From Streptococcus mutans (lineage in GTDB: Bacteria; Bacillota; Bacilli; Lactobacillales; Streptococcaceae): a stretch of 64,000 nucleotides of DNA. The position numbers were made by a program, and so were the translations under genes. The DNA is taken from assembly GCF_006739205.1 (NCBI RefSeq), contig NZ_AP019720.1, forward strand, positions 930,001 to 994,000. Direction: 5' to 3'. This document shows positions 36,598-44,451 of this stretch, piece by piece. The stretch's first letter is position 1, and each line of letters begins with the position of its first letter. The notes under the pieces are model-generated. The model saw only the letters and a program-made list of their open reading frames with translations. It was not told where the DNA came from and made no database searches.

Positions 36598-37851
36598 ATG
36601 AACGAAATCAAATGTCCGCACTGTGGGACAGTTTTTACCATTAATGAAACGGAATACAGTCAGCTTTTGGCTCAGGTGCGTGGTCAGGAGTTTGAAAGGG
36701 AGATTCATGAGCGCCTGCAGCGAGAAACGGCGCTTTTGGAGGAAAAATCCAAGAATGAATTGCAGGTTAATCTCAATGATAAGGACAAGGAGATTGCTGA
36801 TTTACGGGCGCAATTAGATAAGTTATCCGATAAGAATGCGCTGGAACTTGCTAATGCCTTATCAGAGAAAGACAAGGAAGTGCAGAGTCTGCGAAATCAA
36901 GTGGATAAATTACGTTTGGAGCATGAGAATCAGCTGCAAAAAACAGTGGCTCAGATCGAAAAGGAACGTGATGAGGCTCAAAATCAATTGGTGGTGCAGG
37001 AAAAAGAATCTGAACTGTCCTTAGCTGCGGTGCGTAGCGATTACGAGGTCCAATTAAAGGCTGCCAATGAACAAGTTGAATTTTATAAAAATTTCAAGGC
37101 GCAGCAATCCACCAAGGCCATTGGTGAGAGTCTGGAAGTTTATGCGGAAAGTGAGTTCAACAAAGTTCGCTCTTATGCCTTTCCTAATGCTTATTTTGGC
37201 AAGGATAATGAGGTGTCATCTGCTTCTGGTTCCAAGGGGGACTTTATCTTTCGTGAAGCTGATGAGAATGGGGTTGAGATTCTTTCCATCATGTTTGAAA
37301 TGAAAAACGAGGCTGACACGACTAAAACCAAGCATAAAAACAGTGACTTTTATAAGGAATTGGACAAGGACCGCAGGGAGAAGAAGTGCGAATATGCTGT
37401 TTTGGTGACCATGTTAGAGGCTGATAATGATTACTTTAATACAGGCATTGTTGATGTTAGCCATGAGTATGAGAAAATGTATGTGGTGCGGCCGCAGTTC
37501 TTTATTCAGTTGATTGGACTTTTGCGCAATGCTGCGCTCAATTCGCTCAAGTACAAGCAGGAGTTGGCTTTGGTCCGTGAACAAAACATTGATATTACGC
37601 ACTTTGAAGATGATTTGGAAACCTTTAAAAATGCTTTTGCCAAAAACTACAATTCAGCTAGTAAAAATTTCCAAAAGGCCATTGATGAAATTGATAAGGC
37701 TATTAAGCGTATGGAAGCTGTTAAGACCGCTTTAACCACTAGTGAAAATCAACTGCGCCTAGCCAACAATAAACTGGATGATGTCTCTGTCAAAAAACTA
37801 ACCCGAAAAAATCCAACAATGAAGGCCAAGTTTGAAGCTTTGAAGGAATAA
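36598..37851 (+). CDS. DUF2130 protein: zinc knuckle, coiled coil and PD-(D/E)XK-like domain
   Basis: A 417-residue protein with an N-terminal CPHC knuckle (residues 6-9), a long coiled coil (about 25-165) rich in Glu, Lys and Gln, and a C-terminal DUF2130 domain. In that domain the order Asp215 (SKGDFIF) then Glu234-x-Lys236 (FEMKNE) fits a PD-(D/E)XK nuclease site, which the family is thought to have. A second short coiled coil ends the protein. AAAGGAG lies 7 bases before the start. Function is unknown; DNA cleavage or repair is inferred from the fold. Confidence 0.75.
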   Translation: MNEIKCPHCGTVFTINETEYSQLLAQVRGQEFEREIHERLQRETALLEEKSKNELQVNLNDKDKEIADLRAQLDKLSDKNALELANALSEKDKEVQSLRNQVDKLRLEHENQLQKTVAQIEKERDEAQNQLVVQEKESELSLAAVRSDYEVQLKAANEQVEFYKNFKAQQSTKAIGESLEVYAESEFNKVRSYAFPNAYFGKDNEVSSASGSKGDFIFREADENGVEILSIMFEMKNEADTTKTKHKNSDFYKELDKDRREKKCEYAVLVTMLEADNDYFNTGIVDVSHEYEKMYVVRPQFFIQLIGLLRNAALNSLKYKQELALVREQNIDITHFEDDLETFKNAFAKNYNSASKNFQKAIDEIDKAIKRMEAVKTALTTSENQLRLANNKLDDVSVKKLTRKNPTMKAKFEALKE

Positions 37852-37872
37852 AGCAAATTGGAGGTCAAAGAG

Positions 37873-38307
37873 ATGACGAAAAAACATTTTCTTGCTCTAC
37901 AGGTCTTGCTTTTGATTTGGTTTTTTCTGGATATGATTGGTCTTTCCGTCGGGAAGCATTATTTAGTGACGCAATCCTATCATGAAGATGGCATCTTTTT
38001 TCTCATTTACCTTTTTACAGTTCTCCTGTTTGTGATAAATGACAATATCGGAAAGTGGTTGGTTGCTACTTGCGTCTTCTTATGGGGAATAGTTCAGTTT
38101 CTTAGTCATGAATGGTATACCTTCTTTAATAGTGGTTTTATGGGAACTACAGCAGGGAAAATAAGGTATTTTGAGTATAGTCTACACTGGCTAAAAATGA
38201 ATGGACGATATATTCCTGATGTTTATCACACCATCTTACATCTTTTGATTGTATTGGTTCTAATCAGCTCTGTTTTTTATATCAAACATCCAAATAAGGA
38301 AAAATAA
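37873..38307 (+). CDS. Small membrane protein of unknown function
   Basis: A 144-residue protein with about four membrane helices (residues about 7-27, 44-58, 62-85, 120-136) and short polar loops; the loop after helix 3 is rich in aromatic residues (EWYTFFNSGF). No family recognised. GGAGG lies 8 bases before the ATG at 37873; an in-frame TTG at 37858 overlaps this site and is not used. It starts 21 bases after the DUF2130 gene and is likely co-transcribed. Confidence 0.65.
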   Translation: MTKKHFLALQVLLLIWFFLDMIGLSVGKHYLVTQSYHEDGIFFLIYLFTVLLFVINDNIGKWLVATCVFLWGIVQFLSHEWYTFFNSGFMGTTAGKIRYFEYSLHWLKMNGRYIPDVYHTILHLLIVLVLISSVFYIKHPNKEK

Positions 38308-38405
38308 ATAATGTTTTTCAAAGTGTGAGTGATGCAAAAGCTTATAGTGGTAATAAGTCTCAAAAGGAAATTATTATCATGTGACTTGTCATTTGAGGAA
38401 AAGCA

Positions 38406-39317
38406 ATGAAAAGAAAAATTCAAATGTTATTAATAAGTTTGCTTTGTTTATCTATCCTTGTGTTTATTGGGATTTTTGTCAGCAAAGTGAGACTAACGAA
38501 GACAACATTAAAGAAAGATACGCAGCTCTATGGTGTCACAATAGATGATTCTTGGTATGATAGGACCAAAATGACTGATATTATTGCAGCACTGAAAGCT
38601 ATGCCTGTCAAGCCAACGGTCAGAATTGTTATGTCAAAAGATAGCTCTCCAAAATCTTATGTTAATTTGTTCCGAAAGCTTCATAAGGTAGCTTATGTTA
38701 TGGCCTGTCCAGTTGATTCCTATGAGATGAACTTATATAAGGATGTCAATAGTTATCGAAAGCGTTTTACGGATGCCTATCACTATTTGTCATCTTATAC
38801 GGATATTTGGGAAATTGGCAATGAAGTTAACGGTACTGACTGGATAAAGCAGAAGAATACCTTGATTACCCAGAAATTAAAGGCAGTTTACCAAACAATC
38901 TCTTCTGCCGGTGGCAAGACTGCTTTGACCTTTTATTATGAAAATCCTAAGTATGACCACGATATGATAGCTTGGATTAAGAAAAATATTCCAGTTATGT
39001 TGCGTTCTAGGGTTGACTATGGTTTTATCAGTTACTATGAAGATGATAATGAAGGTTATCAGCCAGATTGGCAGAGTATTTTTAATCAACTACAGAATCT
39101 GTTTCCAAATTCAAATGTCGGTATGGGGGAATGTGGTAATACAGCAGATAATGCGACCGAAAACAGTAAGATTGCGATGGCAAAGAGGTATTATACTATG
39201 CCTAAATATACCAAACATTATGTTGGTGGCTATTTCTGGTGGGAATGGGTGCAAGATTGTGTGCCACATGAAAATAATCCCATTTATGATGCCATTAACA
39301 AGAGTTTGAAAAAGTAA
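38406..39317 (+). CDS. Membrane-anchored glycosidase-like (TIM-barrel) protein
   Basis: A 303-residue protein with an uncleaved-looking N-terminal membrane anchor (residues 6-26) and an extracellular domain built like clan GH-A enzymes. It has WEIGNEVNG with Glu140 after Asn at the acid/base position, and MGECGN with Glu242 at the nucleophile position, followed by a WWEW strand end. The beta-strand starts YGVTIDD, PTVRIVM and VAYVMACP fit a TIM barrel. I do not know the substrate; a bacterial polysaccharide is plausible. GAGGAAAAGC precedes the start. The gene is followed by a terminator at 39327. Confidence 0.65.
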   Translation: MKRKIQMLLISLLCLSILVFIGIFVSKVRLTKTTLKKDTQLYGVTIDDSWYDRTKMTDIIAALKAMPVKPTVRIVMSKDSSPKSYVNLFRKLHKVAYVMACPVDSYEMNLYKDVNSYRKRFTDAYHYLSSYTDIWEIGNEVNGTDWIKQKNTLITQKLKAVYQTISSAGGKTALTFYYENPKYDHDMIAWIKKNIPVMLRSRVDYGFISYYEDDNEGYQPDWQSIFNQLQNLFPNSNVGMGECGNTADNATENSKIAMAKRYYTMPKYTKHYVGGYFWWEWVQDCVPHENNPIYDAINKSLKK

Positions 39318-39326
39318 TAGTTTTAG

Positions 39327-39349
39327 AAAAGAGCCACCTTGGTTCTTTT
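39327..39349 (+). terminator. Terminator after the glycosidase-like gene
   Basis: AAAAGAGCCA (39327-39336) pairs with TGGTTCTTTT (39340-39349), one G-T pair, 3-base loop. The T tail is short. Confidence 0.65.
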
Positions 39350-39433
39350 GTATCTCCCAAGAATACCTTTGTTATAAAAGATCCAACAAACGATTGAGAA
39401 ACAAATGATGAAAACGGTAAAAATTAGTATTTT

Positions 39434-39462
39434 CTGGCTTTTTCGCCAGTTTCCGTTATAAT
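39434..39462 (+). promoter_or_regulatory. Promoter of DUF1858-DUF438 with an inverted repeat in the -35/spacer area
   Basis: TATAAT (39457-39462) lies 28 bases before the start. CTGGC-TTTTTC-GCCAG (39434-39449) is an inverted repeat at the -35 position and spacer, so a regulator site is likely. Confidence 0.5.
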
Positions 39463-39489
39463 AAAGTTATCAATATATGAGGTATTCTT

Positions 39490-39723
39490 ATGAATAATAC
39501 AATAGATTTATCAAAACCAGTTGCACAAACGATCAAAGAACATCCCGAAGTTAAGGATATTCTGGTGGAGCTGGGCTTTAAACCTTTGGCAAATCCTGCC
39601 ATGCTCAATACAGTCGGTAAAGTCACGACCTTGTTGGCTGGCTCTAAAATGGCACGAATTCCTTTGGAAAAGATTAAACAAACTCTAGAATTCAATGGCT
39701 ATGAAGTGATTGGAGACGAATGA
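39490..39723 (+). CDS. DUF1858 domain protein
   Basis: A 77-residue single-domain protein of the DUF1858 (ScdA N-terminal-like) family: VAQTIKEHPEVKDILVELGFKPLANPAM, then TLLAGSKMARIPLEKIKQTLEFNGYEV. Such domains occur at the start of iron-sulfur repair and hemerythrin proteins. It overlaps the DUF438 gene in an ATGA arrangement, so translation is coupled and the two proteins probably act together in redox or nitric oxide sensing; this is inference. Confidence 0.8.
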   Translation: MNNTIDLSKPVAQTIKEHPEVKDILVELGFKPLANPAMLNTVGKVTTLLAGSKMARIPLEKIKQTLEFNGYEVIGDE

Positions 39724-41087
39724 TGGCAGATGAAAGAATTGAAGTTTTAAAAGACATTTTATTGGAACTCCATCATGGTGCCAGCGCAGAGTCTGTTCAA
39801 GAACGTTTTAATCAGCATTTTAAGGGCGTTTCCGCTATTGAGATTTCCATGATGGAGCATGAACTTATGAATGCTGACACAGGCATTACCTTTGAAGATG
39901 TTATGGGACTTTGCAATGTTCATGCCAATCTTTTTAAAGGTGCTATTGCCGATGTTGATGTGCCAGATGCTGAGCAGGAAGGGCATCCTGTCAAGGTTTT
40001 CAAGGATGAGAATTTGGCTTTACGCGCAGCTATTATGCGTATCCGCCGCATTATTGAAAATTATACTAAACCCGAAAATGAGGACTTTCGTCAGGAAATT
40101 CTGAAAGGGCTTAAGCATCAATTTGATTTACTGGGACAATTTCATCATCATTATACTCGCAAGGAAAAACTCTTTTTCCCAATTATGGAATGCTATGGGC
40201 ATGATTCACCACCTAAGGTGATGTGGGGTGTTGATGATGATATTCGTGATCTTTTCAAAGATGCCAAAGCGACTTTAGCTAAATTGCCTGATGGCTCTAT
40301 TGAAGAACTTTCTCAAAAATTTGAAGCCTTTGCCAAGGAATTTGAAGAGATGATTTTCAAGGAAGAAGCTATTCTCCTTATGATTCTCTTGGAATCTTTC
40401 ACTCAGGACGATTGGCTGCAGATTGCTAGCGAGAGTGACGCTTACGGTTATGCCATTCTCAAGCCGACTGAAAAATGGATTCCTCACCGTGAGTCTTTTG
40501 ATAATGAAGCTGACGCGGACACTTCTGACAACCAACTGGCTGATGCTCTAAATCAAGTGCAAGATGACAATTCATCTGAGGGGACCAATACAAAAGTCAT
40601 CAACACACCCGAAGGTCAATTTACTATCACTTTTAAACCGAAGGAAAAAGAAGCAGCAGCAGATCGTACGACCCAACAGCCTTTTGGTAACGGTTATCTA
40701 TCGGTAGAACAGGCTAATCTTATTCTCAATCATCTGCCACTGGAAATTACCTTTGTCAATAAAGATGATATTTTCCAATATTATAATGACAGTGTTCCTG
40801 CAGCAGAAATGGTTTTTAAACGCACACCAAGCCAAGTTGGACGCAATGTGGAGCTTTGCCATCCGCCAAAAGTCTTGGATAAGGTTAGGAAGGTTTTTGA
40901 ACTCCTACGCAGCGGTCAGCGCGATAAGGTTGACATGTGGTTTCAATCTGAACGCCTAGGCAAATTTGTCTATGTGACCTATGCAGCTGTCCGTGACCAA
41001 GCAGGAGACTTTCAAGGTGTCCTCGAATATGTACAAGACATCAAACCATTCTTTGAACTAGATAGTGAGTTCAATCGAGATATATAG
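39720..41087 (+). CDS. DUF438 / hemerythrin-like / PAS domain protein
   Basis: A 455-residue cytoplasmic protein. Domains in order: DUF438 (residues about 1-85, ending with FEDVMGLCNVHANLFKGAI), a hemerythrin HHE domain (about 95-225, with LLGQFHHHYTRKEKLFFPIME), a linker rich in Asp and Gln, and a PAS domain (about 325-455, with ITFVNKDDIFQYYND and RNVELCHPPKV). Such proteins are found next to DUF1858 proteins, as here, and are thought to sense oxygen, NO or iron state. The first of two adjacent ATGs overlaps the upstream stop. No output domain is present. Confidence 0.82.
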   Translation: MMADERIEVLKDILLELHHGASAESVQERFNQHFKGVSAIEISMMEHELMNADTGITFEDVMGLCNVHANLFKGAIADVDVPDAEQEGHPVKVFKDENLALRAAIMRIRRIIENYTKPENEDFRQEILKGLKHQFDLLGQFHHHYTRKEKLFFPIMECYGHDSPPKVMWGVDDDIRDLFKDAKATLAKLPDGSIEELSQKFEAFAKEFEEMIFKEEAILLMILLESFTQDDWLQIASESDAYGYAILKPTEKWIPHRESFDNEADADTSDNQLADALNQVQDDNSSEGTNTKVINTPEGQFTITFKPKEKEAAADRTTQQPFGNGYLSVEQANLILNHLPLEITFVNKDDIFQYYNDSVPAAEMVFKRTPSQVGRNVELCHPPKVLDKVRKVFELLRSGQRDKVDMWFQSERLGKFVYVTYAAVRDQAGDFQGVLEYVQDIKPFFELDSEFNRDI

Positions 41088-41097
41088 GTGAAACGAT

Positions 41098-41187
41098 AAA
41101 AAGCCTAGGATCATATGGTATGTCTCCCAGTTGTTGGATGCTTGTTCAACAATTGGAAGATATATCATTATGCTCTAGACTTTTTTT
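41098..41187. terminator. 90-base near-continuous hairpin between convergent genes
   Basis: AAAAAG (41098-41103) pairs with CTTTTT (41180-41185), CTAG with CTAG, an AT-rich middle section pairs with G-T pairs, and CCAGTTGTTG (41127-41136) pairs with CAACAATTGG (41147-41156). A T run follows on the plus strand and an A run lies at the other side, so it can end transcription from both sides. A miniature repeat element is the other option. Confidence 0.7.
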
Positions 41188-41213
41188 GTTTTATTGTTAT
41201 GAAGTAAGACCAA

Positions 41214-41942
41214 TCAGATAAATCTCTTTTTAAGCTGACTGACTGCTAAGCCATAAAAGAGAATAATGTAGATGACATTAAGTCCTAGAAACAAGGATAA
41301 TTCTGACAGGGTAAAAGGTACTAAGGCGCGAGCTCGAAGACCTACAGCAACTTGTGTGTATGGAAAGATTGTAAATAGACTGTTCCCAATAAAGAGGGTC
41401 ATGAGCCCAGCCATTGCCAAAATAGCAGAGATGAGAATAGGTACTGCAAAGTTTTTCAGGCGAATATTGATAAAAATTTGAATGGTAACAATAGTAATAG
41501 TCGCCAGCCAGCCTGTAATAGACCAGAGCAAAAAGTCTGGCAGAAAACCTACAAAAGATACTTTCAAAAGGGCAGCGCTAAGCACGTAAAAGAATAGCAG
41601 CAATAATTGACTGATGGCCATAACCACCGATAAGCTGGCGATTTTTGTTAAAATGATGCAATTAGGTTTGATAGGAATGGTTAAGAGCCGCTGCCAGTTT
41701 TTATTATTTTCTTCGAATTGACAGCTGATGGAACATATGGTTCCAATGAGGATAGGGGTGAAAATTTGTGAGGCATAGAAAACCGTTTGTCCCCAGAGGA
41801 TAGAAGCTTCTGTTCCATCAACAAGGTAGTTGCGATTGAGGGCAAACATCATTGTTCCTAATAAGGTTCCGACAAGATTGAAAAAGATGAGAATTATCGG
41901 AATGGCGCTTTTCCTGATTTTTTTAAATTCAAATATTATCAT
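41214..41942 (-). CDS. lctG: Lantibiotic immunity ABC transporter permease, G subunit
   Basis: A 242-residue ABC-2-type permease with six membrane helices, third gene of an lctF-lctE-lctG unit. It shares size and topology with its neighbour (246 residues) and overlaps it by 4 bases. In S. mutans this locus is described as a nukacin-type lantibiotic immunity transporter controlled by LcrRS; the neighbouring two-component genes support that. The transporter would remove lantibiotic from the membrane. Substrate range is not readable from the sequence. Confidence 0.82.
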   Translation of the reverse strand: MIIFEFKKIRKSAIPIILIFFNLVGTLLGTMMFALNRNYLVDGTEASILWGQTVFYASQIFTPILIGTICSISCQFEENNKNWQRLLTIPIKPNCIILTKIASLSVVMAISQLLLLFFYVLSAALLKVSFVGFLPDFLLWSITGWLATITIVTIQIFINIRLKNFAVPILISAILAMAGLMTLFIGNSLFTIFPYTQVAVGLRARALVPFTLSELSLFLGLNVIYIILFYGLAVSQLKKRFI

Positions 41943-42679
41943 AATAAATCCGCCTTTCCGATAAGTTTTTTACTGACAAAAATAGCTAAAAGAATGATAA
42001 GCAGCAGAGCCACTAGTTTTAAGGGATAGCTACTATCATATTGGAAAAGGTAAGTATGAGCCCCTGTTATCCGCTTAGCGATTCCCATCATAGAGAAATA
42101 TTGCCAAGGAACAAAGAAACGAATAGGTAGGGGTAGAGCACTGATACCGACAAATGATAGGAAGGATCCAATTAGACCTGTCACCACGGTCACACTTGCT
42201 TTTTGGTAGATAAAAGCCAAGCAAAGATGAAGGCAAGATAAGAAAATACAGACTAAAAAAGTTGTCAGCAAAGAGAGACTTAATTGAGCAGGTGTTACCT
42301 TGACTTGCGTAGCTTGAATGATGAATTTTAAGAAGATGGTTTGTAGCCAACTGACCACAAAGGCAAAAATGGTCATCAAGATTAGTTTAGCCTTAAAAAG
42401 TTGCCAAGGGCTTTCATTGCTGGTTTGCAACAGCTTAAAAGTCTTACCCAAGTGTTCCATTTCCAGTAGTCTAGATGCCAAAACAGAAATAAAAAGTGGT
42501 AGGATAAGGTCGTTTATGTAGGCCATGTCAAAGATGGCATTGTAGGCTTCATGTGTATTAGCCAGCTCATGATTGATAACAACACTGATCCAGACTAATT
42601 CCACGATAATAATGACAATCAAGGACAGCAGGAAAGAGCGTCTTTTTAATTTAGTAAATTCTAAGCCTAAATTGAGCAT
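41939..42679 (-). CDS. lctE: Lantibiotic immunity ABC transporter permease, E subunit
   Basis: A 246-residue membrane protein with six predicted helices, ABC-2 type, of the MutE/EpiE lantibiotic immunity group. It starts on the last base of the ATPase stop region and ends in a 4-base overlap with the next permease gene. The three products would form one transporter. It carries an amphipathic patch with an H-E segment (VINHELANTHEAYN) that faces outside. Confidence 0.82.
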   Translation of the reverse strand: MLNLGLEFTKLKRRSFLLSLIVIIIVELVWISVVINHELANTHEAYNAIFDMAYINDLILPLFISVLASRLLEMEHLGKTFKLLQTSNESPWQLFKAKLILMTIFAFVVSWLQTIFLKFIIQATQVKVTPAQLSLSLLTTFLVCIFLSCLHLCLAFIYQKASVTVVTGLIGSFLSFVGISALPLPIRFFVPWQYFSMMGIAKRITGAHTYLFQYDSSYPLKLVALLLIILLAIFVSKKLIGKADLL

Positions 42680-43587
42680 TACAAGATACCTCCTTCTCGT
42701 CCTGTCATATCAAGGAAGACCTCTTCCAGTGATTTACGCACCATGCGGACTTGGTAAATATCAATGTCATTTGCCACTAAAACTTTAACAGCCGCTGCGA
42801 TATTAGCTTTGTTGTAATCTTTAAGTACTATGCTCTGATTTTCTTCTAGCTCAAAACCTTTTCGCATCAATAGCTGTTCAGCGAGTGCATCATCACTGGT
42901 CTCAAAAAGGTATTTTTCATCTTCTTCCAACTCAGTAAGTTGTCCTTCAAAAAGTAGTTTCCCTTTGTTAATAATACCAACAGTGGTAGCCATCTGTTCA
43001 ATCTCCGACAAGATGTGACTGGAAATAATGACGGTCATGTCATATTTTTGAGGTAAGGATTTAATCAGTTCACGGATTTCCTGAATACCAGCAGGATCTA
43101 GTCCGTTGGTTGGCTCATCTAAAATCAGTAATTTAGGGAATTTTATAATGGCTAAGGCAATGCCTAAACGTTGCTTCATCCCTAGTGAATAGTTTTTAAC
43201 CAGCTTATCTTTTTGCTCGTAAAGCTTAACAATTTTCAAAACCTTATCAATATTTTCCTTGGGTAATTTAAGCAAACGTTGAATAATCTCTAGATTTTCA
43301 TAACCGGTCAAATTAGCATAGTAGGATGGCTCTTCAATGAGAGATCCTACACTTGAAAGCAGTGCAATTTGATTGCTGTCAAAATTTTTGTCAAAGAGTC
43401 TAATAGAGCCATGCGTTGGTTGCAGCAGCCCTAAAAGCATTTTCATAGCCGTGCTTTTGCCAGCACCGTTGGGTCCTAAAAAACCGTAAATTTCATTTTT
43501 TCTAACATGAATTGAAAGCTGATTAACAGCTGCCTCACCTGAAAAATCCTTGCTTAATTGCTTGGTTTCAATGATGTAATTGTTCAT
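42679..43587 (-). CDS. lctF: Lantibiotic immunity ABC transporter ATPase
   Basis: A 302-residue ATPase of the BcrA/MutF type: Walker A LGPNGAGKST, signature YSLGMKQRLGIA, Walker B LLILDEPTNGLDP, H-loop IISSHILSE, plus the extended C-terminal domain typical of the immunity group. AAAGGAG lies 6 bases before the start. First gene of lctFEG; the divergent lcrRS genes encode a two-component system known to control it in S. mutans. Direct repeats at 43681-43702 are the probable response-regulator site. Confidence 0.88.
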   Translation of the reverse strand: MNNYIIETKQLSKDFSGEAAVNQLSIHVRKNEIYGFLGPNGAGKSTAMKMLLGLLQPTHGSIRLFDKNFDSNQIALLSSVGSLIEEPSYYANLTGYENLEIIQRLLKLPKENIDKVLKIVKLYEQKDKLVKNYSLGMKQRLGIALAIIKFPKLLILDEPTNGLDPAGIQEIRELIKSLPQKYDMTVIISSHILSEIEQMATTVGIINKGKLLFEGQLTELEEDEKYLFETSDDALAEQLLMRKGFELEENQSIVLKDYNKANIAAAVKVLVANDIDIYQVRMVRKSLEEVFLDMTGREGGIL

Positions 43588-43642
43588 TTTGCTTCTCCTT
43601 TAAATCGTTTAGTGTCCTGTCATTCCCTTCTTAACACTTTTC

Positions 43643-43648
43643 ATTATA
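43643..43648 (-). promoter_or_regulatory. -10 box of lctFEG
   Basis: Minus-strand TATAAT (43648-43643) about 55 bases before lctF. TTGAGA upstream has a too short spacer (14 bases), so the promoter likely needs an activator. Confidence 0.6.
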
Positions 43649-43680
43649 GTGAAACTTCTTTATCTCAACTTACTCTCTTC

Positions 43681-43702
43681 CTTAATTCTTTCTTAATTTT
43701 TG
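43681..43702. promoter_or_regulatory. 11-bp direct repeats, probable LcrR site
   Basis: CTTAATTCTTT and CTTAATTTTTG are adjacent 11-base repeats (43681-43691 and 43692-43702). OmpR-type regulators bind such repeats. They lie about 33 bases upstream of the lctFEG -10. Confidence 0.6.
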
Positions 43703-43713
43703 CTTTGAAGCCC

Positions 43714-43741
43714 TTGGATCAGAAAAACGATATGTTATACT
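43714..43741 (+). promoter_or_regulatory. Promoter of lcrRS
   Basis: TTGGAT (43714-43719) and TATACT (43736-43741) with 16-base spacer and an upstream TG (TGTTATACT), 21 bases before the lcrR start. Confidence 0.65.
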
Positions 43742-43761
43742 AATTTTATCGAGGTAACATC

Positions 43762-44451
43762 ATGAATTATAAAGAGAAAAAAATCTTAATTTTAGATGAT
43801 AATCCAGAAATTTTAGAAATGGTGCAAGAGTCTTTAAACATTGCTGGTTTTAACAACCTAACAAGCGTGCAATCAAAAAAAGAGGCCTTGGAGCAACTTG
43901 GCAAAAGATCCTTTGATTTGGCCATTTTAGACATTATGCTGCCTGATGGTTCGGGTTTTGAGGTACTAAGAGAAATTCGGAAAACTTCTACTATGCCAGT
44001 ACTCTTTTTGTCTGCGGTATCCGACATTGAAAAGCAATACCAAGGTTTTGAGTTGGGAGCGGACGACTACATCGTCAAACCTTTTCGTCCTAAGGAATTG
44101 GAGTTGCGAATCCTTTCTATTTTAAAAAGAGCCTATCCTGAAAAGGACGATACCCTTATTTTACCTACTTGTCAGGTCAACTTTAGTCAAGCTTTGATTA
44201 CCAAAGGAGAATTGGAAATTCAGCTGACAGCTAAGGAATACAGTATTCTTAAAGTTTTATATAACAATCAAAATCGCATTGTTACCTTTGATCAACTCTT
44301 AGAAAAAGTTTGGGGTCTGCAATATCAAGGCTATGAAAATACTATGATGGCGCATATTCGCAAGATCAGGCAAAAGATTGAAGCCAATCCTTCTAAGCCA
44401 GAATGTTTACTGACAGTTAAGGGCTTGGGTTACAAACTAAAGGTGAGTTAA
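43762..44451 (+). CDS. lcrR: Response regulator LcrR (OmpR family)
   Basis: A 229-residue regulator with a receiver domain (acidic pair in ILDDN, phosphorylated Asp57 in AILDIMLPDG, Lys in VKPFRP) and a C-terminal winged helix (ITKGELEIQLTAKEYSILKVL to GLGYKLKVS). Directly followed by its kinase gene without spacing. Divergent from lctFEG, with 11-bp direct repeats between. In S. mutans LcrRS was linked to lantibiotic resistance and lctFEG expression. Confidence 0.88.
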   Translation: MNYKEKKILILDDNPEILEMVQESLNIAGFNNLTSVQSKKEALEQLGKRSFDLAILDIMLPDGSGFEVLREIRKTSTMPVLFLSAVSDIEKQYQGFELGADDYIVKPFRPKELELRILSILKRAYPEKDDTLILPTCQVNFSQALITKGELEIQLTAKEYSILKVLYNNQNRIVTFDQLLEKVWGLQYQGYENTMMAHIRKIRQKIEANPSKPECLLTVKGLGYKLKVS

